From assembly GCA_946699065.1 (NCBI GenBank), contig CAMPDV010001202.1, forward strand, positions 62,001-126,000: DNA of 64,000 nt, given 5' to 3'. Every line of letters starts with the position of its first letter. Positions within the stretch are counted from its first letter, which is position 1. The notes under the pieces were generated by a model, which worked only from the letters and a program-made list of their open reading frames with translations, searched no databases and was not told the DNA's origin. This document shows positions 22,346 through 35,921 of this stretch, piece by piece. This DNA comes from Loxodes magnus. Lineage: Eukaryota; Ciliophora; Karyorelictea; Loxodida; Loxodidae. Made by a program: the position numbers and the translations under genes.

Positions 22346-24262
22346 TTCATAATGACATCTTTACAAGTACGGAGGAAAAGAAGTTGAAAGACTTAAAATA
22401 AGGTAGCACTTATGATAGAAATAATAGAATTATTAAGTATTTAAAAGCCCATAAAGTTTGATCTTTGTTGATTATAAATTTAGGTATATTGTAGTTTTAA
22501 TTTCTATAAAGCTGGGTCTTTATTATTTATGCATTGATTGTATTTTTAATTCTAAAAGATTTTTATGGAAATAGAGTTTTAATAAATAATTAATAAGATT
22601 CATATAAAATAGCTAGTATAGTATGCTTGTACTGTTTTCATTATAATTCTATGATATACCACTACCTATTAAGAGATATATCCTTTATAAATCTTAAGTA
22701 TGTATATTTCTATATAAACATGAACTACCTATAATAATACTGTATTTAATAGGTTAAATAGATCTAACTAACTTATATTAATAAAAGAGAAAAGAAGAAA
22801 CTTTAAGAGCCTAAATTAGAATTTAAGTCAATCATTCTTATTATTTTACACTATAGCTTTCTGTTATGCATTTTTTAATGCTTCTACAGTCAATCATAGG
22901 AATAAGCAATAGCTTTTATAAGCATAATAGTTTAGTAGTCTCTTAAGAAGAAAGCTAAGAGATATATAAATTAGTAGTATAATTATTTTTCTCCAAATAG
23001 TAAGAGATTTAATTTGAGGCAAGTTTCATAAAGATGAGATTCATAAAATCTAATAACGTTTTTATTCTAAAACAATTGGAAGCAAAAAAGATAGAACAAT
23101 GAATTATAATTTAAGAATGAACACTAGCAAATTAAAAAAGGCAAGTTTATTATTTAGTCCTACAATATAAATAAAAGCCAAATACATATGATTGCTAAAC
23201 TTAATTCATAATAACATCCTATTTACTAAATTTCAGCAATTTAACCATTATTTAGTCTAAGTCTATTTCATATAGAGAAGAAAAAAGTCACTAATATTCT
23301 GTAATAACTTTCATTCTTTTCTCGAAACATTCTCACTATATCTCACAGTGTTCTCTAATAATTTCCTTGTTAAAAGAGAAAAAAATTAATTAAGCATAAT
23401 CCTAGTAATAATATGCAAAATTTTTAAAGCTTTGTATCACGCAGTTAAATAACTATAAAAATTCAGTCTGCATTTTAGAAAAGAGAGACAATGATCGAAT
23501 ACTTAATCTATAAACCACATACGCATTTATTTTCTGACTTGATGCTATAGTAAGAAAAACTGATTTTTAAAATCTATTAGAAGATCTAAAATTTTAGGTT
23601 AAAGCTATAAAAAGTATCTTGCATTTAGATAAAATATTGCCTGATTGTCTAACTTAATCTATGTACGAAATAAAATATTTTAAGGTATCTATAATTTAAA
23701 AATTATATAGCTTTAGAGAATGCTAGTAGTTAGTAGCAATGTTAAAGAGCTTAATATAAGGTCTACTAGTTTTAATAGGAAATATAATGCTTAGTTATTG
23801 TATAAACTTAGGTGGCAATACTTTAAGAATAGCTCTTTTTAGTTATGAATTAGCTTCTAGTAACTTATTTAATTATTACTTAAATTAGCAAAATTAAGAA
23901 TTAGTTTAATTCTCTTATATTGATGAAAAGCTTGAATACGTTACTAAAAGATGATATAAACTAAGTTTGAACTATTAGAGTAAAAGAATGTTTTTATAGT
24001 TTAAAGGTAATTGATATTTATGCATAACTACCACATAAATAAGCATAAAATGTTTAAATTAAAATCTTAAATTTTCTAACTTTAAAGAGAAGATAGAATT
24101 TAATAAATAACTAGAAATAAACTAACTAGTCCAATTATTTAATTATATAAATCTTTATTTCTAATTTAAATGTATAGCAAGAGACCTTTAAATTCAGCAA
24201 GTACTTAAATAAATTCTAATGCTGCTTGCTTAGCTTAGTTTCTTAATCAAATTATTTTATAA
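22346..24262. other. Non-genic stretch before copy B
   Basis: AT-rich 5' flank of the RING gene. No recognised gene, RNA or mobile element is seen. The equivalent flank of copy A lies outside the window. Confidence 0.4.
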
Positions 24263-26176
24263 ATGGATGTCCAAATATTTTGCTCTATTCATCAAAATAA
24301 AATAGAATTGAGCTGCGTTTCCTGTATTTTAAAAGAAGCTTTTCCTAAGCAAACTCTACTTTGCTCTTAATGCATTGTAGAACACAAAAATCATAAGATA
24401 AAGTAGACAGCTGAGTCTTTCTATCTGATTAAGAATAATGTAATAACAATGAAGAAAGACATATAATAATCATAGCAGCAAGTAGATTAAATTTAGTAAA
24501 TATACAAGAATAATAAAAGCTTCCTAACTAACTTACCCTCTAACTTAAAAGAAGCTTCATTAGAAAGTTAGATTCATTCATGCTCATAAAACTTATCCAA
24601 CTTACAAGCAGATATCTAGCTCATACTTGCAAAGCCTTTTCCTCAGGAATTTAAAACCATTTTAGATCTACAAGAGCTAATTTAGATTAACGGTTAACTA
24701 AATTAAATATACAGCTGCATATCATTTTTACCCTAATAATCTAACTTTCTCTATCTATTTTAGCAAGATAGCTATAAATACATACCTTAAATATTCAACT
24801 TTTCCTTAATCAGCCATTAACTTACAGAAACTTAAAACAATCAACATTATGCTTAAGTAATCTCTCCCAATTAATTAGAGTAAGAAACAACTTACCTAAT
24901 TTAGTAGCTTAAGATACAAAATCAAGATATTAAGCAGTAACTTGCTTCCTTACAGAAACTAATAGAACAGAAAGACCAGCTAATTAACAATAGTCAAGCC
25001 ATTTAACACTCTTAAAACTACCAACACCAATAAAGTATAACTGATCAACAGATATTAGATTACTGAAACAACTCTTAAGTTGAGTAGTGTTATTATTTTG
25101 ACGTTGATCAAAGCCAAATAATAGAAACTATTAAAAATTTAAATGCTAAAGGAAATATATTAAGCTTAGTTAACAAACCATGCACTAAATGTACAAACTC
25201 CTAATCTTTTCAACTAACTTGCAATCATATTCTCTGCGAATTATGCTTAGACAAATACCTAAGCTCTCATATATAGAAGTAATCTTAGTCTTAATTTAAA
25301 TAAAAGTTAGACTTTAAATTGACTTGTCCAGAATGTTCCTTCTAGGTGGATAATCAAAAAGTTAGGAATACAGTTTAATATTTTATGCTTAGAGGATAGA
25401 TTTAATTAGTAGATTACGATTAAGAAGATACATAAGATGAAAGCGAATAAAGTAAATGCAATTTTTGCTTTAAATCTTCTTAGAATTTAAAAATGGATTG
25501 TGGTCATTACATTTGCTAGCTGTGCATTTAGAGTTTATTTTAGTCAGTTGGATTAGATTTATATAAGATACATAATAAGAAATAATAATAAGATGCTCTT
25601 TATTAATAGCAGTTATAATCTTTAGAATTCTCATGTCATAATTGCTAAAAAACAAATAATTTATTTAATATTTTTTAACGAGAGGCAAAAAGACAATTCT
25701 TTATCAAGCAAAAGTAGAAATCATAAAATAAAGGTAGCAAATAGATGAATTAATTTGGTGAATACTAGTAAGGTTTCCTCTACTAAAATCCTTATAAAAA
25801 AATGAGTTTATAGTAAAAGAAAGAAATGTTTAACTTTTACAAATAAATAAAGAGTGAAATAAACTAGGAAAATATGTTTACAAAAGCTTAAAGTGAATGC
25901 AATCATTGCTAGAGTTTTTAGAACAATTATGTAATGAATTGCAATCATGAATTTTGTGAAGAGTGCATTATAATGCTATATGAATAATAAGCTAACTAAA
26001 GCATAATTCCTTCGACTAAAGATCCATAAAAATTAAAAAGCCAGCTAAGCATAATATATGAAATGAAATGTCCAGCTTGTAATGTTACCTTTGAAAAAAC
26101 CAAATTTCAAGAAGTTGTTAAAGATATTCGAAATTATTTGGTTGAAGCTTTAGAAATAGATCTTTTCCATTGCTGA
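24263..26176 (+). CDS. B-box and triple-RING zinc-finger protein, copy B (complete)
   Basis: The ATG at 24263 gives a full-length 637-residue protein ending at TGA 26174. Residues 7-44 form a B-box: C-x2-H, C18-x2-C21, C34-x2-C37, then H41 and H44. RING1 spans about residues 307-358 (C3HC4 with C-x2-C-x9-C-x-H-x2-C-x2-C-x26-C-x2-C). RING2 starts at about 399 and RING3 at about 546, so the protein carries three RINGs after a B-box, an unusual count. A TRIM-like ubiquitin-ligase role is inferred from B-box plus RING. The order is reversed from usual TRIM proteins, where RING comes first. TGA at residue 268 is Trp or intronic (candidate intron 25035-25079). Confidence 0.85.
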
Positions 26177-26522
26177 TATGAACTTTAAATAAAAAACTTA
26201 AAAATTAAAAGTATAAAATATTAATAGTGCTTAACATTAATTTTTTGTCTAATCTTTGTTTTTCTCATATTTCTCTTAGGTTCTTACAATAATATAAGCA
26301 ATATTCTCATAATTATTTTAAGATTATTCTTGATATTTTAAAGGAAGCATTTATTGGCTTAGATAATTTAAAAGCTTAAATTAATTGAAATTGATATTTT
26401 AAAATTAGTATTATATCATGTTTACGTATTTCTTTAATTAAAGAATATGATAAAATGCTTATATTCTCTATAAGTATTTTAGATCATTAAGTCCAATCAA
26501 TAGAACTAAAAATATTATTCAT

Positions 26523-27668
26523 TTCAGAAAGGAATTCTTTGCCGCTCCAAAGGAATAGGAACTCGGAGTGCAGCAGAACTATCAGAAAGCACACATGATG
26601 CAATAATGCCTATCTCGTGAGAGAAACGTAGAAAAAAGGTGAAGTCTGCATTACACCAGAGGCCTTAAAATCCAATCTTTCTGGACAGATGAATTAAGAA
26701 CAGCACATCAAGAAGGCGCTGAACCTCCAGGAAGAGATTAAGAAACTCCACAAAAAAACGGCAGAGTAAATCAACCACAGGCTTAAAGATATGCTTGACT
26801 TGCGAGTGACTAATTTAGAGAGGGAGATTGATATCTTACATACCTTCCAGAGCGATTAGTTCAGCCAGATAAATGACTAAGTATAAAGATTAAAGACTAA
26901 AGCCAGTAGTTGAAAGCATCCTTTAAAGCTAGAACCTTTATAGAAGAATTTGTTTTCAATTTAAAAGTAAGAAGTTTATTATACTCTTAGAAAATACTAT
27001 TTTATAAGCATCAAGTTGATAAATTTAAATGCTACTACTTAAATATCTTTGATACGGTAAATCGTAATAAGAACATTTTGACTATAAAAATACAATATCA
27101 GAGTCTGGATTTTTGAACTGATTTAGTTTAAATTAAAGCAAAAGTGCTTTTAGTTCCAGTTTTTAGGTAATAGTAAGCTTATATTCCTTTTTAAAGCCAA
27201 TTCTTATAAGAATTTTTATCGCATAATAACTAAAAGCAAGCTATTTTAAACTAGATTAAGCTTATATTTGTATTACAAGTAAGATATATAACATGCTATG
27301 TAATAAGTTAAGTCTAATGAAAATACAATTCACATAAGAAAGTTTAATACATTTTATAGAAAAAAGCATAATCTTTTGGATTAAGTATATAAAAACAATT
27401 AGAAGCATAGAAGAATAAAATAAATCCTAAGATGAAGAATAGAAGTAAGAAAGGTGCAATGAGAGGAAAGAAAATGATTTTTTACATAAATAAAATAAAA
27501 TTTAAAATCAGAAGCTATATAAAGAAGCTTTTTATTAAATAAGATTATTGTGTTAAATAAATTAAAGGCTATTAGAGCAAAATATTCTTTAGTATTTGTT
27601 CAAATTAAAAGTAAATGCGACAATTAATAAAAAGGAATTTTTTATTATCTTAAACTAAGAGACTAAAT
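26523..27668 (+). pseudogene. G1, copy B
   Basis: Same broken coiled-coil family gene as in copy A. It has small differences around the KSALHQ region, where runs of A and G differ. Confidence 0.5.
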
Positions 27669-27678
27669 AGAAATACTA

Positions 27679-28194
27679 TATATTTTTTTAAAACTGCCAT
27701 AGTTGTTCGAAGGTGAACAACGAGGTCATCTTCATCAGAGGTTGGGGAAGTTAAATACCCATAATCAACTTTATGTCTTCCTCTGCTTTGGTTTGGCTCG
27801 AGACATAAGATTCTTAGACCTTCAACACTGGCTTGGCTTAGTTTATTTGTAATTCTGGAACGAAAAAGAAATAATATTGCGAGCTTCATCAGAGGTGGGG
27901 AATTTAAGTACCAATAATTGACACATGTCGTCCTCTGCTTTGGTGATGCAATGAGACGCAACCCTGCCATGTCCTTGAACCTCCAGCAAGTATTAAAGAT
28001 TACGAGTATTCTAAAATTATATCAATATTGAACATTTTTATCAGTACTGAATAATTATACCAGTATTGAACAAGGTTTATCAGTATCTTATAATTTTATC
28101 AGTAACAAACATTCTTGTCAGTATGAAACATTTTTTTAAAGAGCTGCGCACCAACAAGAGTGCTACGCGCTCTATAATCAAATTTATTTATTAT
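27679..28194. mobile_element. E520 insertion, copy B
   Basis: Same as in copy A, including the one-base loss in the first SPTSDE unit. The hairpin is at 28141-28172. Confidence 0.6.
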
Positions 28195-28609
28195 ATATAA
28201 ATTCTCATTTAATAATAGTAGCTTAACATCACCAAAATCAATATTAAAACTTTTCTTAGTTTATTTCAAGATCTTTAAGAGAGAGTTAGCTGCATATTAA
28301 TAATGATATTGATTAATTTTGAGTGCTTGAGGAAAGCTAAATTCTCACCTTGCTACTTTCTCTGAGATACCTCTTAATAGAAATGATAGGAATATTCTCA
28401 TTTTGCATACAGCGATTACTATGAGTAATGAGTATATATTTCTTTATCATAGGCTTCAAGTTCCTGCCAAGACCAGATAATCTTTCAGATAAAGATTTGG
28501 ATCCAAAAAAAAATCTCAAATGCAAAAAATAAATTAAGGAAATTAAAATATTTATTTCCTCCATTCTTTTGATTTTAAATTTTGTTTTAAATTGTTAAAA
28601 ATCAGTACA

Positions 28610-29356
28610 TCACTTCCCTTTAAAATAAGTTTTCAAACTTAGATTTTTTGATTGTTAAGACATGGCTATCTTCTTCTCTTTGCTCTAATTACTCTTTAAT
28701 TCTTTAATCTTAGGTCCATTTTCTTCTGAAAATGTCTCCATTCTTGATGTAGTAAATCTATTCTCTCTTCTTTTGCTTTTAGATTCAACACTCTTTTTAA
28801 GATCTGGAATTTCAGGCAGTTCTTGTACTAGTGTCTTATGTTATTACAATAATAAATTTTTTTTCTAATTCTTTTTCATTAAGTATGTCTCTTAATTTTA
28901 GTTTACTGAATTAGCTCTTTAACTTTGGAAGATGTTCTCCATATGTTCATTTTTTCTTGCATCTTTTAGAGTTGGTAATTTGTCTTACTGATTTAATCTC
29001 AGCGGTAATTTCATACGACGCCGATTTCCCTCTCTTAATTGGCCATTCTTAAACCTAGCATATCTTAGAATCCATCATTTATTAGCTCCATCAGTTCATG
29101 TTCTCCTTTAGGAGTTTCTTGATCTCTCCCTGGAGATTCAGCTCCATCTTGATGAGCTGTTTCATGCTCATCTGTCCAGAGGGATTAATCTCCAAGACCT
29201 CTTAATGGAGAACGGACTTAGTCAAATGCCTCGATATCTTTTCCGAGGTTGGAGTTATTCCAGCTTGATTAGTTTTCTGTTGTTTTTAGCCTCCTTGTAG
29301 TTATATTGTGTTCTAAACTCTTATTTCCTTGGAGCCGTAAAGAATCCCTTTCTGAA
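28610..29356 (-). pseudogene. G2, copy B
   Basis: Same broken gene as in copy A, with the 40-base deletion. Confidence 0.55.
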
Positions 29357-29518
29357 ATTATATTCTTATTTTTAATCTCACTTTTGATTATAAGAAACTG
29401 CAAAATAATTGCTATTTACATTTATTTAGTTATTAATTTAATCGAATTTTAAACTGAAATTTTTCTATTTAAACCAAAATAAAATTTCTAATTAAAAATA
29501 ATAAGGAATAAAAGAAAA

Positions 29519-30273
29519 ATGTCAGGATTCAAAACAGGATTCTTTGTGGCTCAAAAAAAGCAGGAGTTAAAGACATCCTAGAAAGGCTAGTACCAGGAAA
29601 AGGCTACCAAAAAGGTCACCCATCACCATGAGTCTCCCACCTCCGAAGAAAAATTTAGAAAATAGGCTAAAAATATAATGTGGTTGGAAGTCTCAAATCT
29701 TCCACATAAAGTAAATAAATTATGATTAGTTGATTAAAGTAGGGCTGGAACTCCAAGAACAAGTCAAAAAATTTGAAAATAGACAATAAGAAGTGAATGG
29801 AAAAACTTGAACTTGAAGAGGAAATAAAATCGAGACTCAAAACCTAAGAAAGAGAACTTAACGCATTTTGAAATATTTCACAAGACTAAAACAGTTAATC
29901 TCAAAACTAGCAATAGAAACAGAAAGAACTGCTCAAAAAGTTTGTAAAAATAGAAGAAAACTTGTACAAATTATAAATTTAAATGAAACTGAAAGAATAA
30001 AAGAATAATCCCATGATAATTTAAGGTGAAAAAACTTAAGATTTCAACCTAAACGACAAGCAAAAAGATGTTATTACTGTAACTCTCAAACGCATCTGTG
30101 GAAAAGGTGCTAGAAATTACCCTACTTCAACTAAGAATACTAAAACTAGTAGAAGTAGTTGGAGTAAAAAAGAAGAGACAATAACAACTAAAAATATCAA
30201 AAGAAAGAGAAAAATTATATTATAAAAAATTTGGAAAAATTTACAAGAAGAAACGGACATATATTGAAATATG
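29519..30273 (+). pseudogene. G3, copy B
   Basis: Same as in copy A: ATG at 29519 and the CCHC knuckle near 30053. The recurring hairpin follows at 30278-30308. Confidence 0.55.
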
Positions 30274-30384
30274 GAAAGAGCTGCGCACCAACGAGGTAAT
30301 ACGCGCTGTATAATAAAATTAATTAACTCATTTAAATGTAAATTTATAACTTCTTAATTATATTAAAAACTAAATAATTGAAAA

Positions 30385-30673
30385 GATGGTGGGAGCTGAG
30401 AATGACCTTCTTAACAACACTTTCTGGTTTTATGGCTAGGAACAAGTTCCTTTCCTGTCACTGAGAAAGTCCCTGGTCAGAGTCATTTTCTGAAGGGAAC
30501 ACTGTCTTTGAGATTATCCGCTCTGGTAGGGGCTTGAAGCCTGGCTGCTCATAGCGATGGAGCTCCCTAGTGGCTGTGCCTGGAGCGCAACAGGGTATCC
30601 CCGTTATTCCATAAAAAGAGAGCGTCGGGTCGTGCAATCGGAAAGGAGTTTCCGGTGCAAAAAACGTTTTTAG
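30385..30673. other. GC-rich island, copy B
   Basis: Appears identical to the island in A, including the three hairpins. Confidence 0.4.
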
Positions 30674-31028
30674 TTGAAATTAATTAATTAAATTAAAAAC
30701 TAAAAATGACTTGAAAAAGAGGTATTTAATAAATTAAGTGTCAAATATTTTATTCCTTTTTTATTAATTTTTAAAAGCCTTTTAAAATGAAAACTCTTAT
30801 ATAAGAACCTTTAAAAATATTCTAAGTGAAATTAAGTAAATTAGATTGATGTAATTTAAAGGCTTATGTTTAAGTTAAGCCATAATAAGTTTTTAGTATC
30901 CGGACTTAGATATTCTTGATTTTTTGATGTGATATAAAGAGTAAAAATATGAAGAGTAATTATATGAAATACAAATTAAGAAAAGAAAATACTGATACTA
31001 ATATTAATTACTCTTAAAAAATAAAAAA

Positions 31029-32526
31029 ATGGTAGAAGGTTTCAAAAAGGGCTTCTATACCACCTCTTCTTTAGCCAAAAAAGAAGAGAGGAAGCAGGAA
31101 ACCATTTCTTAGCAGTCTTCTTTTTCATAACCCTAACTTTTTCTTACTTAATAACCTGGAAATTAAAAAGAGTAACGAAAACAAGACCTAAAGACAATCC
31201 ATATGGAAACTCCAACCTCAAATGAGAAACCAAGGAAGTAGATGAAGTCTGCTTTACACCAGGAGGTATCGGAGTTCAACCCTTCTGGCCAGATTAGCAT
31301 GGAATAGCTCATAAAAGTGGTACTAAACCTCCAGGAAGAGGTTAAAAAGTTTTGTAAGGAGAACACGAAGTTGACAGAGCAGATCTCTCATGGAATTTAA
31401 GATACCTTGATCTTAGAATGGCCAATTAGGAAAGGAGATTGATGCTTTATGAAAGTACCAGCAAGAATAAGATAGTTAGACAAAATCTTAGATACAATAA
31501 ATTCAGAGCTAAAATACGCAATTGGAATTTAAAATTTCAAGTCAACAACAAGTGGAACAAATTGAAAAGGAACCTAACTAAAATTGCAAAATGGAGATTG
31601 AAGAAATAGAAGGAAGCAAGTCAAACGGAAGAACAGCAAGGAGGATTATATTTTTAAAGAAATGCTACTTTTGTTGTTAACAAGGTCTCTTATACAACTA
31701 GTGCAAGAAATTTTATCAATTCAAGAAAAAATAATTAATCAAGGAAAAAAAAGGAAAGAGAAAGGCTGCTTTGCAATTGGGAAGGAGGAATCTATAAGAG
31801 AAAATTGAATCAAGATACACTGAGACTGATTTTAACAAGACCTATCGGAAGAAGACGACAAGGAATAAACAAAATGGAGGAGAGATAAAACTTATAAACT
31901 TATTTTAAGCGGCAGATGTGAAATCTACTGCTAAACAATATTAAATAAATTAAAGGAAAAAGAAAAAAAGGAATATTTAAGCTAATAATCTAAATAAAAA
32001 TAATTAACAATTAAAAAAATAAAAAACTAGCTATAGTGAAGATGATTAGCAAGTTCATATTTATCAGATAAATAAAAATATTTGGTAATAATAGTATAAT
32101 AAGAAAAATCTAATGATACATCTTTTTAAACTTTTCTTATTTAAAGCTAACTAACAATTTTTACTTTAGTTGCAAGCCTTTCAGCCAGATTCAATAATAT
32201 CTTTCAAATTCATTAAATAATTATAACATTTGAAGTATAAACTTTATAGCAGAAGAAAGATAGTGGCTAGCAATTAATTTAAGAGATTTAAAAGTTAAAA
32301 ATAATATTTCTTATCTATTAATTAAAAAGGAACTTAAAAAAGACTAGCATTAACTAAAATAGCCTTTAAATTATTAAACTGCTAATTTCATTTAAAGTTA
32401 TGCGTGAACCGAAGAAGTAGATATGTTTAAAAAATGTTAAAAGAATTAATAGTAAAAGATATTATAAATGAGATTTTAAATTTAAATAAGTTTCTTAGTA
32501 TGTAAAAGTTATATAAGTAGTAATGA
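31029..32526 (+). pseudogene. G4, copy B
   Basis: As in A, but one G is missing after the ATTAGGAAAG segment near 31435. This adds a second frameshift and accounts for the offset change between the repeat copies. Confidence 0.55.
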
Positions 32527-33471
32527 ATAATTTTAAGTTAAAGGTATTTTAAAGATAAGTAAAAATAATTAAATTTTTAATATTTATTCTGATTTAAAAT
32601 TAATTTAAATCTAGTTAATTGTTTATAAAGAAAATAAATAAATATCTAAATTTAAAAGTTCCAAAACATAATTATTCATTGTTCTAAAAATAATAACTAT
32701 GTTCTTATATTTTAGTTAACTTTAAAAAATTTTAAGAGACAATATCCATTTATAAACTGAGAACATTGCATTTAATTTTTTAAATAAGCTTAGTTTATGC
32801 CATAATACAATCTAACTCAGTGCATTCTGTTTATTTAGTTAACATTTTTTTAAAATAAAAATGCATTTATTTGCTTTTATTATAGGAATATCTTTTAGGA
32901 ATTGATAGTTGAAAAATGCTAACAGGAAAAATTACTAAAAAGTAATCTTATATGACTAAAATTACATTAACCAAAACTACTCTAAAAGTTAAATTCCTAA
33001 AATTGACAATTCATCAAAATCTTTCTCTATGAATTACTTAAAAGAACTTAAACTTATTTTCAAATTTTAAAAAGGAAATTAATAAATTCTTTAGATTATT
33101 AAAAATTCAATCAAATAAGCTGTGATTGGGATATATACCAAGACGATTGAAACTAAGAGATTTGGATGAGTTTAACTTTTATTTTATGCGTAATTAACAT
33201 TATTATTCCAAGTAATTATGTCACAATGGTACTAAATTCTGAAACTCTTTTATTTTATTAAAATTGTAATTATAACTTTAATTAAACCAGTATAAATTTA
33301 TCTAAAACTCATCTATGTATTTTTAGAAAACTAAAGATAGTAAACTAATACATAAGTAATTCTGTTCAAACTATTAAGGCTTTCCTTTTAAATAAAAGTG
33401 AAATTATATCAAATAAATACCTAAACTTTCTTTTTTCTCTAAAAACTTAAGAAAATCATTAAAATCTTTCT

Positions 33472-33978
33472 TCAAATCTAATCAATTTAAAAGTTTTTTA
33501 AAAGAAAATGCTTCTTAAAAAGTTCTTTTGCTTCTTAGTAGTTAGTAACTTCCCTCCTTTTTTAAAGCCAATTCACTTGAAGAGATAAATTACTCTCTAT
33601 AATCTGAGTTTCTTGATTCAAAAAATTCCCATTACATGCTTGATAAAAGGTTTAAAAGTCTTTTGAAATATTGTAATGAAAACAATAAACTATAGCTAAA
33701 TTATGCCTATTTGAAGTATCTATATAATTACCCTATAATAATAATCTTAAATCTGATATATTTTAGCATACCTTTTTAGTAGATTTGAGATATATTCAGT
33801 TTTTTAAACTTTACCCAAATTTTCTTGCTTATTTTTTCAGATTCTATTACATTATCCTAAGTGCTAAAGGTATTTCAGTAATCTTAGCATCAATAGAGTC
33901 TATTTTTACTTTGATTTGAGGAAATAAATGACAAGAAAAAAGGTAATTCTGTAAAGTTTCTGACGTTAACTGGCTCAT
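33472..33978 (-). CDS. Gene H, copy B
   Basis: Same 168-codon frame as in A, with a synonymous TTA codon near the start. The internal TGA at codon 61 is conserved. Confidence 0.45.
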
Positions 33979-35087
33979 TCGAGTTGGTTGTTATTCTTAA
34001 ATGAATGATCTGACTTGTTTAATTGGTAACAAACGATAGAGATATATGAGAATAACTTCATAAGCATTCCATTTAAGTTAATATTATATATAAAATGCTT
34101 TATTTTATTGACAATAAAAATAAAAAATATACCTTTATTCATTTTACTTTTCGATAATTACTATATTTTCAAACCATATACACAGTAACTTTTAACCAAA
34201 AGCATAAAGATCTTATTACTTATAATATGCATAGTAAAGCTTAATTAATAAAATACCTTAAGCTACTAAAAGCAAAAGCATTTATATTAGTTCCTTGCTA
34301 GCTAATTCTAATTAATTGAATGTAGATAATCCCTTAAATTTAACTAGAAGGGAATTATTTAAAAGTATTAATTACATATTTATGGCTTAATTACCAAAGA
34401 CAAATCAATTTAAAAGTATATTTTCTACCTTATTTATTTCCAAGCTATTTTAGTTCTTAATCTTAGTATATTTTTCTATGCTCTTAATCTTATTTCAAGC
34501 TAGTTTTAATGTAATCAGATCTCATTATTCATGCTTCTTTAAAGAAAGATTGATTTATATTAAAACTTCATAGATAAGCAATATAATAAAAAGTAGTCTT
34601 TTTTAATTCTAGTAAAATGAATAATATTAATCCAATATAACTTTTAATTAAACTAGCTATATTTAAATTCCTATATTTACTTATCTTAGAATGCTACTCT
34701 ACCATATAATCCTAATCAAGAGAAAGAAATTATATCCTATTAACTATTTTACTCCTATCTTCAGTAAAAACCCTTTTTATTACATTATTCATATAAAAGC
34801 AAAATAGACTTTCGCTCTTTTGCAAAAGGAATATTTAGAGAAGATTAAGATTATTCAAATACCAAATCTAATTGCAGGTTTAAACAATCGATAAGTAAAA
34901 CTGATGGCAAAAGAAACATAAGGATTCATTTTTATTCATAACTTTAAGAGAATTTTGCAGTTAAACTTTGATATATAGATATAAGAAGGATTTAGATGGA
35001 ATATTTATGCCTAGTAAAAATAGCTTTAGGAAATTAAAAAACTTTTAAATAAAAACATTAAAATAGAAATTGAAAGTTTCAAACTTA

Positions 35088-35921
35088 TCATTCTGATTTA
35101 CGATTTGGAGTAGCCACTTACAGGAATGCTCCTTTTCCCTACCCTAAATCTTGCTCTAAATTCAAAAAGCTTTGGAAAGACTCATCTTAGTCAAGTTCAT
35201 CTTAGTCAATTTCATCTTAGTCTATTATTTCTATTTCCCAGTTGTCAAAGTCACTTAGCTCTTCTGCTAGTTAATCTACATCATGAAGAAATTGCTAAAA
35301 GTCTTCTCCCATCTCAGTGGAATCATTGCTATTACTTTCTTGATCTTAGGCAGTTATTATATTTTTTAATTCATTGAAGTCTTCTAAAAAGAACTCTTTA
35401 AAGCTTCCAAATAAATGTTTAACACCGTCTTGGTCTAAATAAATATCTCCTGCACTTTGTAGTTCATCAAAATCACTTGCTTCGTCAAATTCTCCATTAA
35501 AACTATAAGATTGTACCTCAGAATCTAATTTTTTCTTGTTGTTTAAATCTTCTTTGGGTTCTTCTGACTATATTTAGAAGGAGATTTTATTTTTTTTAAT
35601 CTAAGGATTTTTGTTATTTAGTTAAGTGAGATCTGTCTACTGATTCTACTAATTTGGAGCTTCTTACTATTCCAAAATTTCAGAGAATTATCCATCAAAA
35701 TTCAAATCATTAATTGAATTTGATAATTGACCCTTGCTATCTAACTTTCCAGATAGTTCTTCTGAAAATTTTAAGTTCGTTTTACCATGTTTGAACATCA
35801 TTTTTTTGCTTTACCAATTTTAATTTCCTCTAATTTTAGCTTGGGACATAAATTTATCCTTAAGTACTTAGCTTTCTGTTAGCAAAAGTAAGACAGACAA
35901 TACATAAATCGTAGCTCTCAT
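35088..35921 (-). CDS. Gene S: secreted acidic protein, copy B
   Basis: Intact 277-residue frame with the same signal peptide and acidic repeat as in A. The tandem 12-mer lies upstream at 36040-36063. Confidence 0.75.

Noticed and set aside
26174..26600. Extension of the RING gene past its TGA into a hydrophobic segment
   Set aside because: T-rich DNA gives hydrophobic translations by chance, and the frame runs into the G1 start in the wrong phase.
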